In this document: one piece after another, positions 41,277 to 50,401 of the stretch
How the letters are laid out: each line of letters begins with the position of its first letter
Position numbering within the stretch: position 1 is the first letter of the stretch
Origin: Aquimonas sp046318115
GTDB lineage: Bacteria; Pseudomonadota; Gammaproteobacteria; Xanthomonadales; Xanthomonadaceae
Reading direction: 5' to 3'
DNA: 61,215 nucleotides
NCBI GenBank assembly: GCA_046318115.1
Contig: JBKCVA010000037.1
Coordinates: 1-61,215, forward strand
Made by a program: the position numbers and the translations under genes
The notes under the pieces: model-generated
Told to the model about the DNA's origin: nothing
Database searches by the model: none
Seen by the model: the letters and a program-made list of their open reading frames with translations, nothing else

Positions 41277-43937
41277 TCAAGGGTCTTGCGCGGCGTTTCT
41301 CGATTCCAGCGCTTCCACCCGGCGCTGAAGATGTGGCGGAAGTGCTTCGCGCGCCCAATTCCCCAGGAATCGATTGAGCGCCGCAGTGCCCTCCTTGGTG
41401 CCGGTCGGGGCGTTTTGGGCCAACTCAAGCAGTGCCAGGTTGCTTGCGGAGACATTGGCGACCCAGTTCAGATAGTCGCCATGGATTTCCGAGTAGGCCT
41501 GACCTCGGCCCTCGATCAGCCGATTCGCGCTGTGCGTGGCAAAGGGCGCGTCACCCCTGCGATTGGCGCAAAGAAGTTCTGCCCAAGCGCGCAGATAGAC
41601 GGATCCGGGCTCGGCGCCGTCCTGAGTGGAATGCGACTCTCCCGCGGCGCAGCCCGATGCCAATTCAGCTGCAGCCAGCCGTTCGCGCAGTTCCGGGTGG
41701 TCCGCCCCATTGACCAGTTGTGCAGCGCTCTCCTGCAGTGCTCGCCCGACAGTGTCTGGCACATCCGCGGCCAGCAGGCTCAGCAGGCTCAGGTATCTCG
41801 CGACATCGGCTCTGCGAGCCGGTGACATCTGTGCAAGCTCGAGCTGTGCGATCCACGCCTGCTCGGCCTTGATCGCTTCGGAGAGCGCTTCCGGCTCGAG
41901 AAGCCAGATCAATGTCGTCGACCAGCCGCGCGCTGCAATCTGCGGTCGCAGCTGGGCATCGCCCGCATTCGTCAGCGCAGTTGCGGCAATTCTCTTCGCT
42001 TCCTGGAACTGGCCCTGATCGACGGCCATGGCGATACGCAACCCGAAGTTCGAAAGCGACCGCGACGCGCCGGCACTCTGGCGCCCGCGCGCCAGCGCTG
42101 CTTCCGCCGCGTCGTAGTCGCGCCTCGCAGCATGTGCTGCGGCGAAGAGCTGATTCTCGAAGCGTCTTTCCGTCTTTTCGTATTCGGCAAACGCCCCTAG
42201 GGCTTCGTCAATCCTGTTCTGCGCCAGCAAGGTTGCGCCAAGCCCGTAGAAGGCGATCCCTTGTCGAGGCCCCGAGTGAGCGCCTTCAAGCGCCCGGCGA
42301 TAGGCCGCTTCGCCGGCCGCCGGCTGGTTTCCGAGTGACCAGACGAAAAATCCGTAGGTGGAAGCAGCCGTGGACTGATCAGGGTAGAGCTGTGCAAGAA
42401 CACGCCAGCGCTCGATGGTTTCCGACGGCGTCCCTTCGATCTCGGACAGACTCGCCTCGGTGAAGAGTCGGTCTCTGGTGCTTAGTCGATCCGGATGCTC
42501 AAGAGCCTTCCTGTAGGCTGCCCCGCTCGTTTCGCTGTTGCCCAGATCCCTCAGCAAGAGCCCGCGGTGCAGGTGCGCAAGAGCGAACTCCGGGTCGATA
42601 CGGATCGCCTGATCGAGCAAGGCGAGGGCGTCTTCGATACGGTTTTGGAAACGTATCTCATGGGCAAGCGAGAAAGCCCTCAGTGCATCAAGGCTCGCCG
42701 TGGATGCTTTTTCCAGAGGCCTCGAGTCCTGCGCAACGGCCTCCATGGCTTCGCCCAGGCCTGCTCTGAGCTCACGGTTGACGACATCGACCGAGTTCAG
42801 GATCGCCTCGGGGCTGGCGCCGTCTGCCGAAGCCGCCAACACAGTGATCTGACTTGCAGGATCGACAATCTCGGCTGTGAACCGGAGTCGGCCCCCGATT
42901 TCCGCGATTGTTGGTATGACCAAGGCTCGCGCTCCTTCACGCAGCGCGAGCTCAGCGCCAAGACCGCGGTCCACGTCTGTTGTGTCCGGCGCGCGCTGCA
43001 TCCTCTCCAAGCCCTCGCGCACCTGCAGACGTGAGAGCACGTTCACATGCCGCGACTGCTCCAGGCCTATGCGGAAAGCTTGCTCCAAAGAATCATCGAA
43101 GCGCGGGTCGCCCGTCAGGTTGCGCAGATCGGCCAGCACCACCCAGTCGCGCTCGGCGAACGCGATCGCCGGCTCAGGCTTGAGGAAATGCCAGGCCGGC
43201 AGGGCAACGACAACGACCAGCGCAATCACCTCGACGGCCAGCATCGCCGGTCGTCGCCACAGCGGCACCTCGCGATGGGCCTTGCCGCTCCAAGCGGGTG
43301 ACTTGAAGGGCGCGATGCCTTCCTCGCCGATCTCGTAGACCGGCACGGCCTCGGCCACGCCCTTGAAGCGGAAGTCGCCATGCGCTTTCCACTGAACCCG
43401 CGACAGCGCGGCGCCCAGTTCGCCTTCGGCGCGATGGGCCAGGGTGTAGGCCACGCCCGAGAGCAGGATCTGGCCGGGCTGGGCCATGCCCATCAGTCGC
43501 GCCGCCACCGGCTTGGCCAGGCCCTCGACCTCGGTGGGCTTCGCACCCTTGGCGACATCGGATTCGTCGTTCTGCCAGGTCATCACCTCGCCGACGTGCA
43601 GGCCGATGCGGGCCGAGATCTCGACGCCGTGCTCCAGCGAGAACGCGCGCAGGCCGCGCTGGTAGGCGAGCGCGAAAGCCACGGCCTGGATGGGCCGCTC
43701 GAACAGGCTCAGGAACCCGTCGGTCTTGTCGATTTCCTGCCCGCGATGCTCGCGGATCAGCCCGCGCAGCAGACGGTCATGTGCGCGGATCAGCTCGGTG
43801 GCGCGCACATCACCCAGACGGTCGACCAGGGCGGTGGAATCGCAGAGGTCGGTGATGACCACGCTGCGCAGCAGCGCCCGCGCGCCCTCGGGCGCAGCTT
43901 CGATGTCGCTGTCTTCCGGTGCAAGCTGGGCGTTCAT
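41277..43937 (-). CDS. Cyclase-like membrane protein of a peptide modification system, cassette A
   Basis: 886 residues. An N-terminal class III nucleotide cyclase-like domain (~20-205) has metal-binding D30 ('VVITDLCDSTALV') and D73 ('EIDKTDGFLSLFE'), then 'RIGLHVGEVMTW'. A TM helix (~230-252) follows, then a FlgO/CsgG-like domain ('DWVVLADLRNLTGDPRFDDSL', ~262-440) and TPR-like helices to the C-terminus. The usual transition-state Asn (N-x-x-A-x-R) is replaced: 'GLAKPVAARLMGMA' has Pro143 while Arg147 is kept. It corresponds to the 'putative peptide modification system cyclase' (mod_pep_cyc) family as I recall it. AGGAG upstream of ATG 43937 supports that start. Confidence 0.82.
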   Translation of the reverse strand: MNAQLAPEDSDIEAAPEGARALLRSVVITDLCDSTALVDRLGDVRATELIRAHDRLLRGLIREHRGQEIDKTDGFLSLFERPIQAVAFALAYQRGLRAFSLEHGVEISARIGLHVGEVMTWQNDESDVAKGAKPTEVEGLAKPVAARLMGMAQPGQILLSGVAYTLAHRAEGELGAALSRVQWKAHGDFRFKGVAEAVPVYEIGEEGIAPFKSPAWSGKAHREVPLWRRPAMLAVEVIALVVVVALPAWHFLKPEPAIAFAERDWVVLADLRNLTGDPRFDDSLEQAFRIGLEQSRHVNVLSRLQVREGLERMQRAPDTTDVDRGLGAELALREGARALVIPTIAEIGGRLRFTAEIVDPASQITVLAASADGASPEAILNSVDVVNRELRAGLGEAMEAVAQDSRPLEKASTASLDALRAFSLAHEIRFQNRIEDALALLDQAIRIDPEFALAHLHRGLLLRDLGNSETSGAAYRKALEHPDRLSTRDRLFTEASLSEIEGTPSETIERWRVLAQLYPDQSTAASTYGFFVWSLGNQPAAGEAAYRRALEGAHSGPRQGIAFYGLGATLLAQNRIDEALGAFAEYEKTERRFENQLFAAAHAARRDYDAAEAALARGRQSAGASRSLSNFGLRIAMAVDQGQFQEAKRIAATALTNAGDAQLRPQIAARGWSTTLIWLLEPEALSEAIKAEQAWIAQLELAQMSPARRADVARYLSLLSLLAADVPDTVGRALQESAAQLVNGADHPELRERLAAAELASGCAAGESHSTQDGAEPGSVYLRAWAELLCANRRGDAPFATHSANRLIEGRGQAYSEIHGDYLNWVANVSASNLALLELAQNAPTGTKEGTAALNRFLGNWAREALPPHLQRRVEALESRNAAQDP

Positions 43938-44077
43938 GGGTATCGCAGCTCCTCGCACGGCAGCCGCGCGGCCGACCCGCGGGGCAGACGCGCAGCTCAA
44001 GCGGGCTCCCGGTCCCGGGTGACGAACCCTGCGTCTGGCCAGGGTCGTTCAGGCGGTCGATTGTGCGGCAGCGCGGT

Positions 44078-45229
44078 TCAGGGCGCTACGGGCCAGACTG
44101 CACAGGCCGGATCCAGCTCGACCGTAGTCCGCTCGGCAGCACGGTGGCCGATGCCGCAAATCGCCAATACTCCCTGCTGCATGGGGTCGAGGCCGAGCGC
44201 CTCTTCGATCGTGATCTCGTTGATTGCCGCAGTGATGAAGGCGCCCAGCCCGTGCTGGGTAGCCGCGAGATAGAGATTCTGCGAGAGGTGGCCGGCTTCG
44301 AGCGTGATCGCGCGATAGAGCTTGGGATGGTTGCGGTACTTCCACTGGCTGCGTTCGAAGCGCGCCACCAGGAACACGAGCAGCGGTGCCTGATGGAACC
44401 AGTGCTGACCCGCGACTGCAGTCAGCGAGAAGTCGCTGGGCAGCTCGTCGGATGAACGCAGCAGATCGAGTGCATGTGCGTCCACGCGATAGTGGTAGAG
44501 GCCCGGGGCGACGCTGGCAACCCCTTGCGCCAGCACATAGGCTTCGATCGGATGCAGACCGCCGCCGCTGGGGCTGTTTTTCTTGATCGCGAAGGCGCCA
44601 GGCGTGACCTCGGCGCGCGCCTGCTGTCCGAACACGGCATGCAGAAGGTTGGCCGCGGTCTCGACTGTGATCGGTCGCGCCGCGTCGAAGTTGCGGCAGG
44701 TCACGCGACGTGAGCACAGCGTTTCGAGTGCGCCGGCTTGTGGAGCGGGCAGTGGCGTGTGTGCGCGGGCATCGGCGCGACGCAGATACTCGTCAGGCGG
44801 CGGGCCATACCGCTCCACCATTTCGGCCAGCGAGCGCGGTGCATCGGCGTTCTCGGGAGCGCTGGCATCCACATCTCGCCAGCGCGCATGCCGGTGGACG
44901 AGGGCGCTGGCGCCGTGCCAGTGGGCGAGGGCCTCGCCGCTGTCGGCCTGCCAGCGCTGAAGCAGGCCCTGCTCAAGCCACTGCTGAAGCCGCGTTTCGC
45001 CAAGCTTGGCGCCGACCTCGGTGACTTCCGTCCAGAGCTTTCCACTGATGCTCATCAGGGCATGGAAGTCGCCGTCGGCCAACTCGAAAGGCGCGTCATG
45101 CAGGGGGCTCAACACGCGCCAGTTTGCGCGCGAACCAAATCCAGTTGCGCTACCTAACAGCGTAGCCAAGTCAAAGTCGAGCTGTTCGACACGCTCTGCA
45201 AAAAGCGGCTCAAGACGGCGAATCAGCAT
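44078..45229 (-). CDS. SagB-like peptide maturation dehydrogenase, cassette B
   Basis: 383 residues, paralogous to 39267-40430. The divergent N-terminal ~165 residues are followed by the flavin dehydrogenase domain: 'SRRVTCRNFDAARPITVETA', 'SPSGGGLHPIEAYVLAQGV', 'APGLYHYRVDAHALDLLR', 'LEAGHLSQNLYLAATQHG', 'LGAFITAAINEITIEEALG'. ATG 45229 has AGGAG seven bases upstream; further upstream codons lack support. It diverges from peptide gene B by 92 bases. It lies 140 bases downstream of the cyclase A start, on the same strand, so cassettes A and B abut. Confidence 0.86.
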   Translation of the reverse strand: MLIRRLEPLFAERVEQLDFDLATLLGSATGFGSRANWRVLSPLHDAPFELADGDFHALMSISGKLWTEVTEVGAKLGETRLQQWLEQGLLQRWQADSGEALAHWHGASALVHRHARWRDVDASAPENADAPRSLAEMVERYGPPPDEYLRRADARAHTPLPAPQAGALETLCSRRVTCRNFDAARPITVETAANLLHAVFGQQARAEVTPGAFAIKKNSPSGGGLHPIEAYVLAQGVASVAPGLYHYRVDAHALDLLRSSDELPSDFSLTAVAGQHWFHQAPLLVFLVARFERSQWKYRNHPKLYRAITLEAGHLSQNLYLAATQHGLGAFITAAINEITIEEALGLDPMQQGVLAICGIGHRAAERTTVELDPACAVWPVAP

Positions 45230-45321
45230 GCTAGGCTCCTGCGCGGCACAAGGTCGGCATTCTGCCGCCCTGGCGCCGACAGCCACCATCCCGGCCGACC
45301 CAACCACGGAGCCTGCTGATC

Positions 45322-45573
45322 ATGTCCAACTGCGTGTTCACGCCTGAAGTCACCAATACCCTTCTCGACAAGCTCGGTTGCGACGACAGCTTCCGCGAAC
45401 AGTTCCTTGGAAACCCGGCACTTGCACTGCACACCCTCGGGATCAATGTCGATCCGTCGCAGGTGCCGGCCATCCGCCGACTGCCGACGAAGGCGTCCAT
45501 CCAAGCGAATCGCGCTGTCTTCGCATCCAAGCTGGAAGGCCAGACTGGGCTCTTCATCTTCATGGTGGAGTAA
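45322..45573 (+). CDS. NHLP-related RiPP precursor peptide, cassette B
   Basis: 83 residues. 'LLDKLGCDDSFREQFLGNP' followed by ALALHTLG aligns with the cassette A peptide (same K-L-x-x-D-D-x-F-R-E-Q-F and the Ala-Leu pair after Pro). After the leader the sequences diverge: 'VDPSQVPAIRRLPTKASIQA', then a C-terminus ending 'GQTGLFIFMVE'. Two Cys (residues 4 and ~20) lie in the leader half. The conserved front and variable back fit a precursor with leader and core. GGAG lies ten bases before ATG. It is divergent from dehydrogenase B and convergent with cyclase B. Confidence 0.82.
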   Translation: MSNCVFTPEVTNTLLDKLGCDDSFREQFLGNPALALHTLGINVDPSQVPAIRRLPTKASIQANRAVFASKLEGQTGLFIFMVE

Positions 45574-45647
45574 GGGCTTTGCTTGCTGAGCCCGTTGCAG
45601 TCTTGCATGCGGGTTCAGCCTCCGATGCGTTGCGCGGGCTTTGCGGA

Positions 45648-48224
45648 TCAGTTCCCGGCCCGCGCTCGCATCACCGGGTCCCTCAGTGCACTGGCCTCGG
45701 CAGCTGATCCACGCGCCTCCGCCATGTCAGCGGCATCAATACAGGCCTGATTGCTGTCTGCGATGTTCTGCAGCATAAGGCTGTAGCCGAAGCCCCACTC
45801 GGAAAGCGCCGCGCCACGCGCAGCGCAGAATTCACGCGCCAGCTTCTCTGATTCCGCCGGAGCCGCCTGACGCTTGCGACGGTATTCGCTGCCGAGTGTT
45901 TGCAGGCTTTTGCTTTGGCTGTACTGTCGAACAGCTGTGGCTTCCGTTTCCCAAGCGATCGCGGTCTGCAGATCCTCCATCGCCGGTAGTGCCAGTCCCT
46001 CTTGGCGCCTACGTACGATCTCGGCGGCACGCAGCGCCGCGTCTTTCTGTCCCCATCGCGCAGCGCGAAGCGCCAAAGCTAGGACGAGAAACTCGGCGGG
46101 CCGATCGGCATGTTCGAGGGCAGCCGTTCGGCTCGCTTCCGCATCAAGCAGCTCGACAAACGCCCGAATCTGCGTCTCAGAGGGTTGCAAGGCCAATGCA
46201 GCGCGGGCGAGGGCGAGCCGCATGCTATCTGATGCAGGCACCTGTTCGCCGAAGCTCGATTCGAGCTGGGACAGCACATCCAACGCGGCCTCATGCTGCC
46301 CTTGGTCGACGTGGATCGCTGCTTTCCGCAGCCCCTTCCAGGTGCGCATCTGTGGCGGTTCGGGGCGCTGGTTGAAGGTGGAAGCCGCAAGCGCTTCCGT
46401 ATACCGGCGCTGGACCAGTAATGGATCCACCTGAATGTCGAATAGTGACGTCTGACCTTCGCTGAAAGCCTCCTTCAGCGCCGCCTCCGCCGCTTCGTTG
46501 TTGCCCAAGGCGACCTGCATGCTGGCGAACTGCTGCAGTGAGAAACTGCGCAAAGGATTGGGAATCCGGCTGGCCGCATCGAAGGCTTCCGCGGCCCCCG
46601 CAAAGTCGTTGCCGAAGTACCAACGCACAACGCCCAGGTTCTGCGGCCCCGGAGCGTAGTCCGGATAGAGCTGACTCAAGACCAGCCAAGTCTCCTGCAT
46701 CGCCTCATAGCCGCCGAAGAAACTAGCAAGCCCTTCAATGCTCATTCGCTCGCGCGCGGAGAGTCGGTCTGGCGCCTGGCGTGCGGCCTTGAGCGAGGCC
46801 TCAGCGCCTGCGAATTGATCGGCACCCAGAAGCAGACCAGCGAGCTTGCCGTGCGCGGCCGCGAATCCCGGATCGAGTTCCACCGCATGTCGGAGCAGGG
46901 CCACACCCTCTGCTGGCTTCTGCTGCGCCATCTCACGCAAAGACAGCGAATAGGCTTTCAGGGCTTCCAGGTTGCTTGTGGTGACCTTTTCCAGGGGCTC
47001 CGAAGTTTCGCTGATACTCGTTAGCGACTCGCCCAGAGCTTCGCGAAGCTCCTGTGTCACCGCATCCACTGCAGGCAACAAGTCCTGCATGCTTTCTGCA
47101 TCTCTTGAGTGACTTGCGACGCTGCGACCGTTGAGCGGGTCGATCAGATCGACATTTACGCGAACGCGCTGACCAATTTGGGAAACGCTTGGAGCGAACA
47201 CAGCGCGCGCGCCCTCGCGCTGGGCGAGCTGTACTGCCGAATCGCGCAAGAGTGGCTTCGTGGGATCGGCGCCCATGCGGCGCAGTGCGCCCGTAACCTG
47301 CATATCCGAGAAAAGATTCACATGCCGCGACTGCTCGATGCCCATGCGAAAGGCGGCATCGAGCGCGTCGTCCAGTCGCTCGTCGCCCGTCAGATTTCGC
47401 ACCTGGCTCATCACCACCCAGTCGCGCGCGGCAAATGCAATCGCCTGCGTCGGCCGCAGGTAGTCCCAGGCTAACAGGCCCAGCACCAGCAGGACCACTG
47501 CGAACTCGGCGACCAGCATGAACGGGCGTCGCCACAGCGGCACTACGCGCTGGGCCTTTCCGCCGACGCTGGGTGCGCGCAGCGGGGCGATGTCGATCTC
47601 GCCGACCTCATGGACCGTTACCGACTCGGGCACGCCCTTCAGCGTGTAGTCGCCGTGGCGTCGCCACTGCGGCAGAAAGCCCGCGCTTTCCAATTCGTCG
47701 TGGGCGCGCTGGGCGAGGCCAAAGGCCGTCGCCGACATCAGCACCTGCCCCGGCAGGGCGAGGCCCATGAGGCGTGCGGCGACGGGCTTGGCCAGGCCTT
47801 CGACTTCGATGGGTTTGGCGCCGCGGGCGATGTCCTCGGCGCTGTTCTGCCAGGCCATGACTTCGCCGACGTGGATGCCGATGCGGGCACGCAGCGCTTG
47901 GCCGGCATCGCTTGCCAGCTCGCGCAGCGCGCGCTGGTAGGCCAGCGCGAAGGCGGCGGCCTGCACCGGGCGCTCGAACATCACGAGGTAGCCGTCGGTC
48001 TTGTCGATCTCCTGCCCGGCATATTCGCGGATCAGACGGCGGGCCAGGCGGTCGTGCTGACGCAGAACGTCCGCAGCGCGCGCATCCCCGAGGCGTTCGA
48101 CGAGGGCGGTGGACTCGACCAGGTCCGCCACCAGCAGAGCACGCAGCAGCGCGACCGCGCGGCCGTCCTGCTGCTGCGTGTTTTCGAGCACGCTGCTCAT
48201 TCGCCCCGGTTCCCCTTCGGCCAT
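45648..48224 (-). CDS. Cyclase-like membrane protein of a peptide modification system, cassette B
   Basis: 858 residues, paralogous to 41277-43937 with the same domain order: cyclase-like domain (~25-210; D34 in 'LLVADLVESTALV', D77 in 'DKTDGYLVMFE'), TM helix (~235-258, 'LVAEFAVVLLVLGLLAWDYL'), 'DWVVMSQVRNLTGDERLDDAL' domain and TPR-like helices. The transition-state Asn is again Pro ('GLAKPVAARLMGLA', Pro147; Arg151 kept). The start could also be ATG 48200; neither has a strong ribosome-binding site. It stops 74 bases from peptide B, tail to tail, so peptide B transcripts could run antisense to its 3' end. Confidence 0.82.
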   Translation of the reverse strand: MAEGEPGRMSSVLENTQQQDGRAVALLRALLVADLVESTALVERLGDARAADVLRQHDRLARRLIREYAGQEIDKTDGYLVMFERPVQAAAFALAYQRALRELASDAGQALRARIGIHVGEVMAWQNSAEDIARGAKPIEVEGLAKPVAARLMGLALPGQVLMSATAFGLAQRAHDELESAGFLPQWRRHGDYTLKGVPESVTVHEVGEIDIAPLRAPSVGGKAQRVVPLWRRPFMLVAEFAVVLLVLGLLAWDYLRPTQAIAFAARDWVVMSQVRNLTGDERLDDALDAAFRMGIEQSRHVNLFSDMQVTGALRRMGADPTKPLLRDSAVQLAQREGARAVFAPSVSQIGQRVRVNVDLIDPLNGRSVASHSRDAESMQDLLPAVDAVTQELREALGESLTSISETSEPLEKVTTSNLEALKAYSLSLREMAQQKPAEGVALLRHAVELDPGFAAAHGKLAGLLLGADQFAGAEASLKAARQAPDRLSARERMSIEGLASFFGGYEAMQETWLVLSQLYPDYAPGPQNLGVVRWYFGNDFAGAAEAFDAASRIPNPLRSFSLQQFASMQVALGNNEAAEAALKEAFSEGQTSLFDIQVDPLLVQRRYTEALAASTFNQRPEPPQMRTWKGLRKAAIHVDQGQHEAALDVLSQLESSFGEQVPASDSMRLALARAALALQPSETQIRAFVELLDAEASRTAALEHADRPAEFLVLALALRAARWGQKDAALRAAEIVRRRQEGLALPAMEDLQTAIAWETEATAVRQYSQSKSLQTLGSEYRRKRQAAPAESEKLAREFCAARGAALSEWGFGYSLMLQNIADSNQACIDAADMAEARGSAAEASALRDPVMRARAGN

Positions 48225-48327
48225 TCGACGCCACTACGGCGCTGCCGCACGCCCGATTGTGGCCCGAACCGGTGGCGGCCGCCATCCGTGGGGCGGCCAT
48301 CGATCGATCAGGTGGCGCCCAGGCCCC

Positions 48328-49659
48328 TCAGAGGATGTAGCGGCTCAGGTCCTCGTCCTTCACCAGGGCGCCGAGCTTGGCGTCGACTTCCGCCGCGTCG
48401 ATGCGCACGGTGTCGCCCTCGCGATCAGGGGCTTCGAAGGCGATCTGGTCGAGCAGGCGCTCCAGCACCGTGTGCAGGCGGCGGGCGCCGATGTTCTCGC
48501 TGCGGGCATTGACCTCGTAGGCGATGGCGGCCAGGCGTTCGATACCGTCGTCGGTGAATTCGAGCTTGACGCCTTCGGTGCCGAGCAGGGCCTGGTACTG
48601 GCGGGTGAGCGCGGCCTTGGGCTCGGTGAGAATGCGGCGGAAATCCTCGCGGGTGAGCGCGGTGAGTTCGACGCGGATCGGGAAGCGGCCCTGCAGCTCG
48701 GGGATCAAGTCCGAGGGCTTGGCGAGGTGGAAAGCGCCCGAGGCGATGAACAGGATGTGGTCGGTGCGCACCGTGCCGTACTTGGTGTTGACCATCGATC
48801 CTTCGACCAGCGGCAGCAGGTCGCGCTGCACGCCCTCGCGGCTGACGTCGGCGCCGTAACCTTCCGAGCGCTTGGCGACCTTGTCGATCTCGTCGATGAA
48901 GACGATGCCGTTCTGCTCGCAGTTCTCGATGGCCTGCTGGCGGACCTCGTCCTCGTTGACGAGTTTCGCGGCCTCTTCTTCGATCAACTGCGGCCACGCG
49001 GCGCGGATCTTGACGGTCTTGCGCTGGGCTTTCTGGCCGCCGATCTGGTTGAACATCTGCCGGATCTGCTGACCCATGTCCTCCATGCCTGGCGGGGTCA
49101 TGATGTCGAGACCGAGGTTCTGCTGGGTTTCGATCTCGATCTCGCGCTCGTCCAGCTTGCCCTCGCGCAGCTGCTTGCGCAGCTTCTGGCGGGTGTCGGA
49201 GTCGCTGCCGCCCTCATCGGCCATCGGCCAGCCGGAGGGGTCGCGACGGCGCGGCAGCAGGGCGTCGAGAATGCGCTCTTCGGCGCGGTCCTCGGCCTGG
49301 CTGCGCACGCGGGTCTTGGCCTGTTCGCGGTGCAGCTTGACGGCCTGGTCGGCGAGGTCGCGGATGATCTGCTCGACGTCCTTGCCGACGTAGCCGACCT
49401 CGGTGAAACGCGTGGCTTCGACCTTGACGAAGGGCGCGTTGGCGAGTGCTGCGAGCCGGCGCGCGATCTCGGTCTTGCCGACGCCGGTCGGGCCGATCAT
49501 CAGGATGTTCTTGGGCGTGACTTCATTGCGCAGGCCCTCGTCGAGCTGCATGCGCCGCCAGCGGTTGCGCAGCGCGATCGCGACCGCGCGCTTGGCCGCG
49601 TTCTGGCCGACGATGTAGCGGTCGAGTTCCTGGACGATCTCGCGGGGGGTCATGTTCAT
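48328..49659 (-). CDS. hslU: HslU, ATPase subunit of the HslUV protease
   Basis: 443 residues. AAA+ unfoldase that feeds proteins into HslV. 'REIVQELDRYIVGQNAAKRA' is the HslU N-terminus, with Walker A GPTGVGKT (~57), 'YVGKDVEQIIRDL', the I domain (~110-230), 'GIVFIDEIDKVAKR' (Walker B), 'LPELQGRFPIRVEL' and a C-terminal 'DEDLSRYIL' that docks into HslV. Start at ATG 49659 (or 49653). The long upstream extension comes from the GGGATT repeat and is not coding. Confidence 0.96.
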   Translation of the reverse strand: MNMTPREIVQELDRYIVGQNAAKRAVAIALRNRWRRMQLDEGLRNEVTPKNILMIGPTGVGKTEIARRLAALANAPFVKVEATRFTEVGYVGKDVEQIIRDLADQAVKLHREQAKTRVRSQAEDRAEERILDALLPRRRDPSGWPMADEGGSDSDTRQKLRKQLREGKLDEREIEIETQQNLGLDIMTPPGMEDMGQQIRQMFNQIGGQKAQRKTVKIRAAWPQLIEEEAAKLVNEDEVRQQAIENCEQNGIVFIDEIDKVAKRSEGYGADVSREGVQRDLLPLVEGSMVNTKYGTVRTDHILFIASGAFHLAKPSDLIPELQGRFPIRVELTALTREDFRRILTEPKAALTRQYQALLGTEGVKLEFTDDGIERLAAIAYEVNARSENIGARRLHTVLERLLDQIAFEAPDREGDTVRIDAAEVDAKLGALVKDEDLSRYIL

Positions 49660-49729
49660 TGCGCTTCGATCCGTCGTTGCCGAGTGTGTAGAGGCTGTGG
49701 GAGGCCGGCTGGAGCGGTGGGGTTGAGAG

Positions 49730-49833
49730 GGGATTCGGGATTGGGGATTGGGGATTCGTAATAGCGGGCTGTGGCGAGCTTTGGCTCTGCGCTTCAGCGA
49801 ATCCCCAATCCCGAATCCCGAATCCCGGGATCC
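49730..49833. repeat. Inverted GGGATT/AATCCC repeat pair between hslV and hslU
   Basis: GGGATTCGGGATTGGGGATT units at 49730-49759 and their inverse AATCCC units at 49798-49833 face each other across ~40 bases. They can form a ~30-bp stem. The same unit follows rpe at 27305-27348. Confidence 0.85.
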
Positions 49834-49849
49834 CAACCGAAGCCGCGGG

Positions 49850-50401
49850 CTACAGCTTCTCCAACACCACGTTTTGGTTGGTATAGATACATATGTCGCC
49901 CGCGATCTTCAGCGCGCGGGTGGCGACTTCGGCGGGCGGCAGGTCGGTGGATTCAAGCAGGGCGCGGGCGGCGGCCAGGGCGAAGGGGCCGCCGGAGCCG
50001 ATCGCGATCAGGCCACCTTCGGGCTCGATGACATCGCCGTTGCCGCTGATGATCAGCGAGGTTTCGCGGTCCGCGACCGCGAGCAGGGCTTCGAGCTTGC
50101 CCAAGCGGCGGTCGGTGCGCCAATCCTTGGCCAGCTCGACGGCGGCGCGGATCAGCTGGCCGTGCTTCTCGAGTTTGGCTTCGAAGTGCTCGAACAGGGT
50201 GAAGGCATCGGCGGTGGCACCGGCGAAGCCGGCCACCACTCGACCGTCGGCGATGCGCCGCACCTTGCGTGCGTTGGCCTTCATGACCGTGTTGCCGAGG
50301 GTGACCTGGCCGTCGCCGGCGACGACGACCTCGCTGCCGCGGCGGACGCTGACGATGGTGGTGGCGTGGAAGCTTTCGCGCATGATGGCGTGGGCAGTCA
50401 T
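49850..50401 (-). CDS. hslV: HslV, proteolytic subunit of HslUV
   Basis: 183 residues. N-terminal-Thr peptidase; processing before 'TTIVSVRRGSEVVVAGDGQVTLG' exposes the catalytic Thr. 'ADGRVVAGFAGATADAFTLF', 'EALLAVADRETSLIISGNGDV' and 'AIGSGGPFALAAARAL' are typical. Cytoplasmic, forms double hexamers capped by HslU. It lies upstream of hslU on the same strand, but the pair is split by ~190 bases holding the GGGATT inverted repeat; usually the two genes nearly abut. Confidence 0.95.
   Translation of the reverse strand: MTAHAIMRESFHATTIVSVRRGSEVVVAGDGQVTLGNTVMKANARKVRRIADGRVVAGFAGATADAFTLFEHFEAKLEKHGQLIRAAVELAKDWRTDRRLGKLEALLAVADRETSLIISGNGDVIEPEGGLIAIGSGGPFALAAARALLESTDLPPAEVATRALKIAGDICIYTNQNVVLEKL

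Noticed and set aside
39267..45229. Thiazole/oxazole (TOMM) biosynthesis cluster
   Set aside because: SagB-like proteins are present but no YcaO or SagC-type cyclodehydratase lies nearby.
41277..48224. Ordinary adenylate cyclases
   Set aside because: The catalytic Asn is missing in both and the setting is that of a peptide modification system.
48277..48298. Terminator between hslU and cyclase B
   Set aside because: A GGCCGCC / GGCGGCC hairpin exists but no T-run follows on either strand.
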